The notes under the pieces: generated by a model | The model's input: only the letters and a program-made list of their open reading frames with translations | Told to the model about the DNA's origin: nothing | Databases searched by the model: none | Assembly (NCBI RefSeq): GCF_000013865.1 | Contig: NC_007948.1 | Location: 2,914,001 to 2,978,000, forward strand | Reading direction: 5' to 3' | DNA: 64,000 bases | Source of the DNA: Polaromonas sp. JS666 | GTDB taxonomy: Bacteria > Pseudomonadota > Gammaproteobacteria > Burkholderiales > Burkholderiaceae_C | Shown: positions 1-8,237 of the stretch, piece after piece | Layout of the letters: every line of letters begins with the position of its first letter | Position numbering within the stretch: the first letter of the stretch is position 1 | Position numbers and translations under genes: made by a program

Positions 1-128
1 ACCGTCACCGGGAATGTTTGCGCCTGCGCCATGCAGCCAAGGCCCAAGCCCAGCAAGATGGCGCTTGCTGCGCGGTGAAGCGCGAGCTGCACAGGGCGTT
101 GTTTAAAAAGCGGGACAGAATTCAGCAT
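1..128 (-). CDS. Exported protein, 5' part only; probable ABC substrate-binding protein
   Basis: Reading from an ATG at 128 toward the window edge gives about 42 residues: a short basic N-terminus, a hydrophobic stretch (residues about 24-33) and an MAQAQ signal-peptidase-like site, so the product is exported. The gene is cut by the left window edge and its fold is not visible. It overlaps the 3' end of the preceding ABC ATPase gene by 26 bases, which suggests translational coupling. A substrate-binding protein (or receptor) belonging to that ATPase is the natural guess from context. The function is inference; the signal peptide is seen directly. Confidence 0.6.
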   Translation of the reverse strand, partial: MLNSVPLFKQRPVQLALHRAASAILLGLGLGCMAQAQTFPVT

Positions 129-972
129 GGGGAGATCCCTCCAGGGATAGTGCTTGAGAGGTGGGGGGAATGCGCTTTGCGGGCGCAAGCCGGGGTGACT
201 CAAAAACTGCCACGGGCGACACCCGCCCGGGAATAGGGACGTAATGCACGTCCATGGCAAACGTACGGCTGACATGTGACTGGCAGAGCGCGCGCGGAGG
301 TACATCCAGGGCAACCACACGCCCTTGCTGCAGCATCAACACTCGATCAGCGAACCGGTGCACCAGACTCAGCTCGTGCAAGGCTGCAATCACGGTGACA
401 CCGATGTCTGCCACCATGTCCAGAATGTCGGCGCGCGCGCGCATGTCAAGGTGGTTGGTCGGCTCATCCAACAGCAATACCTTGGGCTGCTGTGTCAGCG
501 CGCGTGCGATACATGCCCGCTGCTGCTCTCCCCCGGACAGCGCACCGACGCGCCGGTGGCGAAGATTCCACAGGCCGCAACGTTCCAACGCATGTTGCAC
601 CTGCGATGCGTTCTCTTCACGTTTGGCCGAGGCAAATGGCGTGCGTCCCAGCGCAACGTACTTGCTCACCGAAAGCAGTGCGTGGATGTGTTCTTTTTGC
701 TGAACAACCGCAATGTGTTGTGCACGCTGCGCGGCGGGCAGCTGCGACAAAGCGGCCCCGCCCAACATGACACGCCCTGCTGGCGGGCTGATGCGGCCGG
801 CCATGACATGCAAAAGGCTCGACTTGCCGGAGCCGTTGGGTCCGATCAATGCCAGGTGCTCGCCGAAGGGAACCTGCAGATCCAGTGCATCCAGAACCAT
901 ACGGCCATCCCGCTGCAGCGACACGCCTTGCAGCTCCAGCCCGGGAGCATCCCCCACGCCAGGAATCATCAT
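103..972 (-). CDS. FecE/BtuD-type ABC transporter ATP-binding protein
   Basis: ATPase subunit of an iron-siderophore/cobalamin type importer, 289 residues. Walker A GPNGSGKS is at residues 44-51, the signature LSGGEQ at 145-150, Walker B VLLLDE at 165-170, and a switch His lies in ALHELSL. A C-terminal tail of about 40 residues goes beyond the usual ATPase core. The start codon overlaps the cbiG stop (ATGA), so it is co-translated with the cobalamin genes, and it is followed by an exported protein. No permease for it lies within the window. The substrate could be cobalt, a corrinoid or a ferric siderophore; the cobalamin context favours the first two. Confidence 0.85.
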   Translation of the reverse strand: MMIPGVGDAPGLELQGVSLQRDGRMVLDALDLQVPFGEHLALIGPNGSGKSSLLHVMAGRISPPAGRVMLGGAALSQLPAAQRAQHIAVVQQKEHIHALLSVSKYVALGRTPFASAKREENASQVQHALERCGLWNLRHRRVGALSGGEQQRACIARALTQQPKVLLLDEPTNHLDMRARADILDMVADIGVTVIAALHELSLVHRFADRVLMLQQGRVVALDVPPRALCQSHVSRTFAMDVHYVPIPGRVSPVAVFESPRLAPAKRIPPTSQALSLEGSPHAEFCPAF

Positions 973-1751
973 TGCGCGCCCTGCCCCAGCGGCGGACGGT
1001 ACACCACCAGGCGCTCATGCAGTTCGGTCCAGCGGGTCTCCGTGACCTCCGCATCCGTAATCCACAAAACCGCCTTGAACCGCGCCAAATCCACATCCTC
1101 AAACCGCTCAAACTTGTGAATGCTTGCAGGCAGCGGCGTAGGCCGGGTCCACCAGTTCGGGCTGCCCACCTCCTGCACCACGGCAATCGGCTCGCCGTTG
1201 ACCACATGGGCCGAGACACGGGTGATGTTGATCTTGGGGGCTTCGACCTTCCAGCCCAGCTCGCGGCCCAGAATGTCGACCGGAATGGTCTTGCCCACGT
1301 CGGAAGCGGTGGTCAGCACGGCGGTTGCGCCCAGCAGCGCGGCCACCTGCTCGGCCATGGCGTTGGCTCCGCCCACATGGCCTGACAGCACGGGAATCAC
1401 AAACTGCGCCGCGTCATCCACCACCAGCACGCCCGGGTCTTCGTCTTTGCTTTTCAGGTGCGGGGCAATCAGGCGGACCACGGCGCCCAGCGAAACGAAA
1501 AATACCACCTGGTCAAAATCGGTAAACAGCGTTGCGATTTCGTCGCGAAAAGCCCCGCTGTAGGCGCGCACCGGATTGGGCAAACCGGCCATCAGCGGTG
1601 CGAACTTGTCGGCCACACAGACGCTGGCCTGGGGCAACTGGCGCGCCAGCTCTGCCGTTTGCTGGGCGCCGTGTTTGGTGATGGCGACCAGAACGACGCG
1701 CACATCCGAAGGTGTAGCGGAACTGGTTTCCGGCAAAGTGTTCGTGCTCAT
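969..1751 (-). CDS. cbiG: Cobalt-precorrin-5A hydrolase-type CbiG lacking the C-terminal domain
   Basis: CbiG opens the delta-lactone of cobalt-precorrin-5A in the early-cobalt cobalamin route, releasing acetaldehyde. The 260 residues cover the CbiG N-terminal domain (FFVSLGAVVRLIAPHLKSK near residues 85-103, then DPGVLVVDD and the LSGHVGGANAMAEQVA block) and the middle domain. The CobE-like C-terminal domain found in full-length CbiG (about 350 residues) is absent. The protein ends after a divergent tail (LHERLVVYRPPLGQGAQ). The ATG overlaps the cobI stop (ATGA). The missing domain may be encoded separately outside the window, for example as cobE or fused to cbiH. Confidence 0.85.
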   Translation of the reverse strand: MSTNTLPETSSATPSDVRVVLVAITKHGAQQTAELARQLPQASVCVADKFAPLMAGLPNPVRAYSGAFRDEIATLFTDFDQVVFFVSLGAVVRLIAPHLKSKDEDPGVLVVDDAAQFVIPVLSGHVGGANAMAEQVAALLGATAVLTTASDVGKTIPVDILGRELGWKVEAPKINITRVSAHVVNGEPIAVVQEVGSPNWWTRPTPLPASIHKFERFEDVDLARFKAVLWITDAEVTETRWTELHERLVVYRPPLGQGAQ

Positions 1752-2539
1752 TCCTGGGTTTCCTCTTCAATTTCAGTGCTTGTTTTCTTGCGGCAGCCGC
1801 GCAGCATCTCGCCACGTTCGCGGTGGGGATTTTTGACCAGCAGCAGCGACAGATAATTGACCTTGGTGCCCTTGAGTTCGGCCACGTCGTGCACGATGCG
1901 CTCCACCGGGGAACCAGCCTTCTCGATAAAGCGGCTGTGCGCCAGCAGACCCCGGCGCGCCAGCAGATCAATCAGGTCATCGAGCAGCGGCTTGACCTTC
2001 ATCAGCACCAGGGTGTCGAAATCGTCCAGCATGCGCTCCACCGCTGCAATGCCGTAGGCGGCCGGCACGATGGCAATCGTGTCGTCCTGCTCCGACAGCG
2101 GCATGTGCAGTTGAGCGCACGCCGCGTTGAACGAGGTCACACCGGGCACGATGTCGATTCGCGCGTCCGCATCGAGCTCGCGCAGAACGCGTGCCAGGTA
2201 ACAAAAGCTGGCGTAGGTGGAGGCATCGCCTTCGACCAGAAACAGCACGTCCTGCCCGGTCGCCAACAAGTCGCGCACGGTCTCGGCGGCCTTGAGCCAA
2301 TGGCGCGCCAGTTTTTCCACGTCATGCGTCATCGGGAACAGCAGTGACTGGTGTTTTTCGGGCAATGGCAGGCCAGCGCGCAAAGCGATGTCCAGCGCGT
2401 AGCTTTCCTTGCGCAGGCTGCGCACCGGGTAGGTCCAGACGGCATCGGCGCGCTCAAGCAAGGCCCAGGCGCGGCGGGTGATCAGGCCCGGGTCACCGGG
2501 GCCCAGCGATACGCCGTAGAGTTGACCGGGCTTAACCAT
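1748..2539 (-). CDS. cobI: Precorrin-2 / cobalt-factor II C20-methyltransferase
   Basis: SAM-dependent tetrapyrrole methylase of the CobI/CbiL family, adding the C20 methyl group to (cobalt-)precorrin-2. It shows the N-terminal GVSLGPGDPGLITRRA motif, FLVEGDASTYASF (the family GDxxxY motif) and the PGVTSFNAACA SAM-site segment, all typical. The ATG at 2539 is chosen because a GGAG lies six bases upstream on the coding strand; an upstream TTG in frame (2545) would add two residues. It overlaps the cobL 3' end by eight bases and the cbiG start by four. The C-terminus is rich in Glu/Thr. In an early-cobalt pathway the CbiL name also fits. Confidence 0.92.
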   Translation of the reverse strand: MVKPGQLYGVSLGPGDPGLITRRAWALLERADAVWTYPVRSLRKESYALDIALRAGLPLPEKHQSLLFPMTHDVEKLARHWLKAAETVRDLLATGQDVLFLVEGDASTYASFCYLARVLRELDADARIDIVPGVTSFNAACAQLHMPLSEQDDTIAIVPAAYGIAAVERMLDDFDTLVLMKVKPLLDDLIDLLARRGLLAHSRFIEKAGSPVERIVHDVAELKGTKVNYLSLLLVKNPHRERGEMLRGCRKKTSTEIEEETQE

Positions 2540-3878
2540 GCTCAACTCCCGGCTGGGCGCAGACGATCCACACCGGGTTCTCGGCCGCCATGCGGTTCAT
2601 GTGCAAAATAGGTTTGCTGCGCGAGGCCTGGAGCTGCAGTACGTCCCAGCCGGCGCCCAGGCTTTTGAGCGTTTCGACCGCCGTGCCCAGGTTTTCAATG
2701 GTCACAAAATTCATCACCAGCCAGCCACCCGGTTTCAGGCGTTTCAGGATCAGCGCAATCAGCTCGGCCAGTTCACCGCCTGAGCCACCGATAAACACCG
2801 CGTCCGGGTCAGCCCAGGCCGCCAGGCCCTCGGGGGCTTTGCCGTGCACCAGGGTATGGTTGCTGATGCCCATGGCCTGACGGTTACGGCCCACGATGGC
2901 GCTGTCGTCCACATTTTTTTCGATGGCATAGACATGGCCCTGGCGGCACAGCCGCGCCGCCTCCAGGCCGACCGAACCGGAGCCTGCACCGATGTCCCAC
3001 ACCACGCTGTCGGCACGCAACTGCATGCGCGCCAGCGAGACGGCGCGCACCTCGTTTTTGGTGATCAAGCCCTTATCCGGGTGACGCTGCTCAAAGCTGA
3101 CATCGGGCAGGCCAAACAACACCTGCGGCGCACGCAATTTGCTGCGCCACAGCAGCACCACGTTGGGATCGGCAAACGGCATGTGCGCGGCGGCATGAAT
3201 GCTGATTCCGCTGACGATGCGTTCATCGCTCTGGCAAAGGCGCTCGGCCACCGCCATTTCAAAGTCATCGGCCAGGCCTTCCGTCACCAGCATGCGGGCG
3301 ATGCGATCGGGCGTGTTGTCGGGGCTGGTCAGCACGGCCAGGCGGTCGTGCTGGCGGATGTCGCGCAGCAGCGCATACAGGCCGTGGCCGGGCTCGGCGC
3401 CTGCCACCCAGTCGCCCGCGTCACGGCTGTGCACGGAAGAAAATTTCATTTCCTGCCACGGCAGCCCCAAGCGGGCACAAGCCAGCTGCAAGGTAGAGAC
3501 ATTGGGCAGCACCTCAATCGCCTCAATGCACAGCCGCGAGGCCAGGTAAGCCGCAATGCCGTGGCACAGCGGGTCGCCCGTGGCCAGCACCACCACGCGC
3601 TGCCCGGCGGCCTGCGCGGCACGAATCCACTCGGGGACCTGCGACAAGGCTCCGGTCAGGTCGCGCTGCACCGCATCAGGGGATATCTGTACGGCCAGCA
3701 ACTGCAGCGTGCGTGCGCCGCCAATCACCAACTGAGCAGATTGCAGATGCGCCAGCGCACTCTGGCTCAGGCTGTTGATGCCGTCGTCCAGCACGCCGAG
3801 GATGCGGCATTTTTCAATGGCTTCCTTGGTTTCCATGGCTTCCATGGTTTCCATGGTTTCGATTGATTCAGAATTCAA
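2532..3878 (-). CDS. cobL: Precorrin-6Y C5,15-methyltransferase (decarboxylating), CbiE-CbiT fusion
   Basis: Two-domain enzyme that methylates C5 and C15 of the corrin ring and decarboxylates the C12 acetate. The N-terminal CbiE-like methylase contains VVLATGDPLCHGIAAYL and LPNVSTLQLACARLGLPW. The C-terminal CbiT-like Rossmann methyltransferase contains VWDIGAGSGSVGLEAARL and AVFIGGSGGEL. The length, 448 residues, is normal for the fused form. The start is uncertain: the longest frame opens with TTG at 3878 overlapping the cbiD stop (TTGA), and in-frame ATGs follow at 3854, 3845 and 3836 inside a short tandem repeat. CbiE homology starts only after this repeat, at about residue 24. Confidence 0.93.
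   Translation of the reverse strand: MNSESIETMETMEAMETKEAIEKCRILGVLDDGINSLSQSALAHLQSAQLVIGGARTLQLLAVQISPDAVQRDLTGALSQVPEWIRAAQAAGQRVVVLATGDPLCHGIAAYLASRLCIEAIEVLPNVSTLQLACARLGLPWQEMKFSSVHSRDAGDWVAGAEPGHGLYALLRDIRQHDRLAVLTSPDNTPDRIARMLVTEGLADDFEMAVAERLCQSDERIVSGISIHAAAHMPFADPNVVLLWRSKLRAPQVLFGLPDVSFEQRHPDKGLITKNEVRAVSLARMQLRADSVVWDIGAGSGSVGLEAARLCRQGHVYAIEKNVDDSAIVGRNRQAMGISNHTLVHGKAPEGLAAWADPDAVFIGGSGGELAELIALILKRLKPGGWLVMNFVTIENLGTAVETLKSLGAGWDVLQLQASRSKPILHMNRMAAENPVWIVCAQPGVEHG
3815..3865 (-). repeat. Short tandem repeat at the 5' end of cobL
   Basis: Nine-base units of the form GAAACCATG / GAAGCCATG are repeated in tandem on the coding strand. They encode an ETMETMEAMETKEA-like stretch ahead of the CbiE domain and supply several consecutive in-frame ATG codons. 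Because the unit length is a multiple of three, slippage would change the length of the tail without changing frame. Confidence 0.8.
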
Positions 3879-4996
3879 GAGGCCTCCGCAATCTTGCGAC
3901 CGTCAAAGTCGCAGACCAGCACTTTCAGTTCAAATTGATCGGGGTAACGCGTGCGCAGGGTCTGTATGACCCGCTGCGCCAGCGCGGTGTGAAAAGCCTG
4001 CCCCAGGCCCAGCGCGTCCATGCGCTCGCCGGCATAGCGGGCGGTTTCGTTGCCACGGATGGCGTCGCAGACGTCGGGCGGTGCGCCCACGCTGGCAGCG
4101 AGTTCGGCCAGCAACCCTGTGTCCACCTCGGCCCGGCCCGCGTGGGTGATGGTTTCGCCTTGGGCAATCTTGGTGAGCTTGCCGACCATGCCGCCGATGA
4201 CGACTTTCTTCAGGCCCGCCTTGACTGCCGCACCCATGGCGTAGCGCAGGAAGTCGCCCATCTGCACGAACGCGGGTTCGGGCAGTTCGGGCATTTCTTC
4301 CATCACAAACTTTTCGGTACGCCCACCGGTGGTGAGCACCACCACGCCGTGGCCCAGCGTGCCGGCTACCTGCACGCCCTGCACCACGCTGGCGCGGTAG
4401 GCGGCAGTGGAATACGGCTTCACGATGCCGGTAGTGCCCAGGATGGAGATGCCACCCAGAATGCCCAGCCGCGCGTTCAAGGTCTTCTTGGTCATCTCCT
4501 CGCCCTGCGGCACGGAAATGGTCACTTCCAGACCCACTTCATCCAGCAGGCCCTGCCCCACGGCACGCACATTGGCCTCGATGTTGCGGCGCGGCACCGG
4601 GTTGATGGCCGGGCCGCCCACCGCCAGACCCAGGCCCGGCATGGTGACCGTGCCCACGCCAAAACCACCGGCTAGCAACACCTGGCCCGGCAGATCGTGG
4701 CGCAGCCGCACATCGGCGGTGAGGTGCGCTTTGTCGGTGCAATCCGGGTCATCGCCCGCGTCCTTGATGACCATGGCGTGGGCTGATACACCCCCACCCA
4801 CGCCTCCACCCACGCCCTCAACGCGGCCATCCTGCACGGCGAAGGTCACCAGGTCGCCATTGGGCAGCAGGCATTCCACCGCGTCGGGCACCTGACCGGT
4901 AACCAGGCCAATCACCGCCGCACGCGCCGCCGCAGCAGAACACGCACCGGTGGTGAAACCAGTGCGGGTGCCGCGGGGCGCGTCTTTTTTCATCAT
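3875..4996 (-). CDS. cbiD: Cobalt-precorrin-5B C1-methyltransferase
   Basis: CbiD methylates C1 in the early-cobalt route and is a marker of that route. The N-terminal GTRTGFTTGACSAAAARAA motif is diagnostic, and the central GVGTVTMPGLGLAVGGPAIN segment and ILGTTGIVKPYS are also family-typical. The length of 373 residues is normal. It starts with ATG overlapping the cobH stop (ATGA; MMKK, so a second ATG follows directly). The overlap with cobL at the 3' end implies tight coupling. Confidence 0.95.
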   Translation of the reverse strand: MMKKDAPRGTRTGFTTGACSAAAARAAVIGLVTGQVPDAVECLLPNGDLVTFAVQDGRVEGVGGGVGGGVSAHAMVIKDAGDDPDCTDKAHLTADVRLRHDLPGQVLLAGGFGVGTVTMPGLGLAVGGPAINPVPRRNIEANVRAVGQGLLDEVGLEVTISVPQGEEMTKKTLNARLGILGGISILGTTGIVKPYSTAAYRASVVQGVQVAGTLGHGVVVLTTGGRTEKFVMEEMPELPEPAFVQMGDFLRYAMGAAVKAGLKKVVIGGMVGKLTKIAQGETITHAGRAEVDTGLLAELAASVGAPPDVCDAIRGNETARYAGERMDALGLGQAFHTALAQRVIQTLRTRYPDQFELKVLVCDFDGRKIAEAS

Positions 4997-5667
4997 GCGG
5001 CGAGTTCCCTCGCCTCAGCCAAACCGAGCAAGGCATGGATGGCTGCCACCACCAGGGTAGAGCCGCCTTTGCGCCCACGGATCACGACCCAGGGCACCTC
5101 GGTTTCCAGGGCCATCAAGTCCTTGGATTCGGCGGCTGAAACAAAACCCACCGGCATGCCCACCACCAGCGCCGGGCGGGCGCCCTCCTCATGGATCAGG
5201 CGCACGATCTCGATCAGCGCGGTGGGCGCATTGCCGATGCCGACGATGGCGCCGTCGATCAGGCCCAAGCTGTGTGCCTTGCGCATGGCCTGTACCGCAC
5301 GGGTGGTGCCCTGGTCTTTGGCGGTCTCGATCACATCAGCATCGCTGATGAACTGGTGCGTGCGCATGCCGAAGTGCCCCAGGCGTGGCGCCGACAGACC
5401 GACGCAAATCATCTCGACATCGGCCACCACGCGGGTGGCGCGCGACACGATGGCGGCCACACCCGCATCCACCGCTGCGGGATGGAAATCGGTCAGCCCG
5501 TTGAAATCAAAATCCGCATTGGCGTGAATCATGCGACGCACAATGGGCCACTGGTCGAGGCTGTAGGCGTGCGGCCCCACTTCGCGGTCGATCACGGCAA
5601 ACGAGTCGTGCTCGATGGCCCGGCCAGCAGCCGTGAGCTGCTCGGTGACAGTATTGACACTGCTCAT
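4993..5667 (-). CDS. cobH: Precorrin-8X / cobalt-precorrin-8 methylmutase
   Basis: CobH/CbiC moves the C11 methyl group to C12 to give (cob)hydrogenobyrinate. Family features are visible: RRMIHANADFDFNGL near the N-terminus (His of the active site), IVGIGNAPTALIEIVRLI, and GMPVGFVSAAESK. The length of 224 residues is typical. The ATG overlaps the cbiX stop (ATGA). The N-terminal 15 residues (MSSVNTVTEQLTAAG) look unstructured. Confidence 0.94.
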   Translation of the reverse strand: MSSVNTVTEQLTAAGRAIEHDSFAVIDREVGPHAYSLDQWPIVRRMIHANADFDFNGLTDFHPAAVDAGVAAIVSRATRVVADVEMICVGLSAPRLGHFGMRTHQFISDADVIETAKDQGTTRAVQAMRKAHSLGLIDGAIVGIGNAPTALIEIVRLIHEEGARPALVVGMPVGFVSAAESKDLMALETEVPWVVIRGRKGGSTLVVAAIHALLGLAEARELAA

Positions 5668-6560
5668 GCCTGGGCCGCACTGGGGGCGTGCTCGTGATGC
5701 TCGTGATGCTCGTGATCGTGGGGATGATCGTGACCATGGTGAGCGTCATCATGGCGATGCCCTTGCCACTGCGCCGCTTCCGCGCTGACGGGCACCGCCG
5801 CCAGGCTGCCATTGATCAGGCCCTGCACCCGCCCGGCCAGCAGCCCGGCCACCTCGGGCTCGAAGCCGAAGTGCGAACCCAGCGCGAAGCGCACGCCGGG
5901 GTACTGCAGCCGCAAATGCGCCACCTGGCGCCCGATGCGCTGGATCAGCGTACCCGTGAACAGGTAGTACGGCAACACCACAATCTGGCGCAGACCGATG
6001 AGTGCCTGGCGCTGCACCACGCGCTCCAGCCGCGGGGTCGTGATACCCGTGAAAGCCAGGTCGACCAGCTCATGGCGACTCTCCTCCTGCAGCCAGCGCG
6101 CCATCTTGGCCATCTCGCCGTTGGCCAGGCGGTCCGACGAGCCGCGCCCCAACAGCACAACACCGGTGCCGCCGGGGTCGGGCATGTCCAGCGCCTGCAT
6201 GCAATCGTGCAGCTGGCGCTGCAACACCGTCAGCAGCGGATCGCACACGCCCAGGTGCGGTGCGTAGTCAAAGCGCACACCGGGAAAGCGCTGGCGGGCC
6301 AGCGCGATGTGCGCCGGGATCTCCATCTTCACGTGGCCGGCCGCATTGAGGATCAGCGGCACCACGATCACCCGTTGCGCCTGTTGTGCAGAGCGCGCCA
6401 GCCCCTGGTCCACGCCGATCTCGGCGAACTCGATGAAACACAGCTCGGTATGCCATTGCGGATGGGCCAGGCGCCAGCGCGCGGTAAAGGCCTCGATCTC
6501 GTCGTTACCGGCGGGCTCGCGCGAGCCGTGGCCCACCAGCAAAATGGTTGTCATGGTCAT
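5664..6560 (-). CDS. cbiX: Sirohydrochlorin cobaltochelatase, long CbiX with His-rich tail
   Basis: Class II chelatase inserting Co2+ into sirohydrochlorin, committing it to cobalamin. Two CbiX-type repeats are visible: an N-terminal one starting LLVGHGSREPAGNDEI with FIEFAEIGVDQGLA and RVIVVPLILNAAGHVKMEIP, and a second from GVVLLGRGSSD to VVLPYYLFTGTLIQRI. The C-terminal roughly 30 residues are a His/Asp/Glu-rich tail (about half His) beginning near HRHDDAHHGHDHP, likely a metal-binding store or delivery arm. The start at 6560 has AGGAG five bases upstream and overlaps the cobM stop (ATGA); a second in-frame ATG is at 6554. Confidence 0.93.
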   Translation of the reverse strand: MTMTTILLVGHGSREPAGNDEIEAFTARWRLAHPQWHTELCFIEFAEIGVDQGLARSAQQAQRVIVVPLILNAAGHVKMEIPAHIALARQRFPGVRFDYAPHLGVCDPLLTVLQRQLHDCMQALDMPDPGGTGVVLLGRGSSDRLANGEMAKMARWLQEESRHELVDLAFTGITTPRLERVVQRQALIGLRQIVVLPYYLFTGTLIQRIGRQVAHLRLQYPGVRFALGSHFGFEPEVAGLLAGRVQGLINGSLAAVPVSAEAAQWQGHRHDDAHHGHDHPHDHEHHEHHEHAPSAAQA

Positions 6561-7411
6561 GGGGTCTCCTGGATGAGGTTTGAGACTGGGACGCTGGCGC
6601 GCCGGAAGCGATGCGTGAAACTGGCGTCATACAGCTTTGACTTGGCCAGGGTCGTCCACTGGCGGGCGCCCAGCGTCGGGCTGGCAATGATCATGGCCTG
6701 GCTGACAATTTTGGCCTCGCGGCACAGGCTCTGGATGGTGCTCACTGTGCCGCGAACGATCTTCTCCTCGCCGGGCCAGCTGGCCTTGTGCACCACCACG
6801 ATGGGGGCATCCGGCGACCAGCCCGCCACGGTCAACGCCGCGGTAACGCGCCCCATCAAGGTAATACTCAGGAAGATGCACAGCGTGCTGTGGTGCGCGG
6901 CCAGCACCTCCAGCGACTCGCCCTCGGGCATGGGCGTGCGGCCTTCCACTCGGGTAAAGATCACTGTTTGTGTCACCTCAGGCAGCGTCAGGCTTTCCAC
7001 CGCAGCCGCAGCGGAGGCCATGGCGGACGACACACCGGGAACGACCTCGATGGCGATTCCAGCAGCGTCCAGCGGTTGCACTAACTCAATCAGCGCCCCA
7101 TACAAACCGGGATCGCCGGTTTGCAGGCGTACCACGGTTTCGCAGCGCCCAGCCTGCTCAATCAGCCAGGCCGACATCTGCTCCAGCGTCATGTCCTTGC
7201 TGTCAACAATCACGCAACCCACCGGGGCCCAGCGCGTGGCAGCCTCGCTGACCAGCGAACCGGCAAACAGGATGGCGCCCGCACGTTCAATCAGCGCGCG
7301 GCCCTTGACGGTGATGAGTTCCGGGTCGCCCGGCCCTGCACCGACAAACCAGACCTTGCCCGGCGCAGCAGTGTCGCGATCAGCCTGTGGATGAGAAGTG
7401 AGAGTTTTCAT
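6557..7411 (-). CDS. cobM: Precorrin-4 / cobalt-precorrin-4 C11-methyltransferase
   Basis: CobM/CbiF methylates C11. The protein has KVWFVGAGPGDPELITVKG at the start of the methylase core, RLQTGDPGLYGALIE (GDxxxY) and VVPGVSSAMASAAAA, all matching the family. The start is ambiguous: an in-frame GTG at 7444 lies one base past the btuD stop region and adds 11 residues, whereas the ATG at 7411 gives the conventional short N-terminus. Neither has a clear Shine-Dalgarno sequence. The C-terminal about 15 residues beyond the core are non-conserved. The gene lies between the B12 transporter genes and cbiX. Confidence 0.92.
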   Translation of the reverse strand: MKTLTSHPQADRDTAAPGKVWFVGAGPGDPELITVKGRALIERAGAILFAGSLVSEAATRWAPVGCVIVDSKDMTLEQMSAWLIEQAGRCETVVRLQTGDPGLYGALIELVQPLDAAGIAIEVVPGVSSAMASAAAAVESLTLPEVTQTVIFTRVEGRTPMPEGESLEVLAAHHSTLCIFLSITLMGRVTAALTVAGWSPDAPIVVVHKASWPGEEKIVRGTVSTIQSLCREAKIVSQAMIIASPTLGARQWTTLAKSKLYDASFTHRFRRASVPVSNLIQETP

Positions 7412-7445
7412 GGTGTGTTGGGGTTTGAAGTTTGCTGGCGACACG

Positions 7446-8237
7446 CTAGATTTTTGGCAGGGTCACCCACTGGCCCGAGAGCTGGTGCACGGTGATGCGA
7501 TGGTCAAACACCTCCTCCAGCGCGCGGTGCGTGGCCGCATCGGTGCAAGCCCCCTGGTGCGTCACCCGGCCCTGGTCCATGACGACCAATTCATCGGCCT
7601 GCAACGCGAGTGAAATTTCGTGCAGCACGCTGACCACCGTTTTGCCGCCCGCCACCAGCTCACGCACCATGAGCAGCCAGTCGGTCTGGTGCGGCGGATC
7701 CAGGTTGGCAAGGGGCTCGTCCATCAGCAGCACCTGGGCCTCTACCGCCAGCGCACGCGCCAGCAACACGCGCTGGCGCTCGCCGCCCGAGAGCTGGCTT
7801 AAGGGACGGCCGCGCCAGTCCCAAGCCTGCGTGGTGCGCAGGGCCCGCTCCACCGCCGCGCGATCCGCCGCGCTGGGCGGCGCCAGCCAGGCCTGGTGCG
7901 GCAGACGGCCCAGCATGGCGACGTCGTAGGCGGTCAGGTCTTCCGCCGAGCTTTCGTTCTGGCCCAGCCAGGACAGCTGCCGGGCACGCGCGCGCGCGCG
8001 CAGCGCGGCCAGCGGACGCCCCAGCAGGGCCACGTCGCCCGAGTGAGGCAGCAGGCCTGCCAGCACCTTGAGCAAGGTGGACTTGCCCGCACCATTGGGC
8101 CCCACGATGCTGCTCCAGCGCGCCAGCGGCAGCGCCAGCGTTATGCCATGCAACACTTCGACATTTCCGAGGCGAGCCCTGACGGCATGGGCGCCAACAG
8201 CTATTGAATTCATGGCGACCGGATCAATAGGAGCCAT
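7446..8237 (-). CDS. btuD: Cobalamin ABC importer ATPase
   Basis: ATPase of the vitamin B12 inner-membrane importer, 263 residues. Walker A GPNGAGKS is at 46-53, LSGGERQ at 149-155, Walker B VLLMDEP at 169-175, and the switch-His segment is SVLHEISLALQ. The ATG at 8237 shares one base with the btuC stop (TGATG), which fixes the start; much longer readings in this frame run antiparallel through btuC and are not real. The gene sits directly after btuF and btuC in transport-gene order. A second ATG at 8213 is possible but less well placed. Confidence 0.93.
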   Translation of the reverse strand: MAPIDPVAMNSIAVGAHAVRARLGNVEVLHGITLALPLARWSSIVGPNGAGKSTLLKVLAGLLPHSGDVALLGRPLAALRARARARQLSWLGQNESSAEDLTAYDVAMLGRLPHQAWLAPPSAADRAAVERALRTTQAWDWRGRPLSQLSGGERQRVLLARALAVEAQVLLMDEPLANLDPPHQTDWLLMVRELVAGGKTVVSVLHEISLALQADELVVMDQGRVTHQGACTDAATHRALEEVFDHRITVHQLSGQWVTLPKI

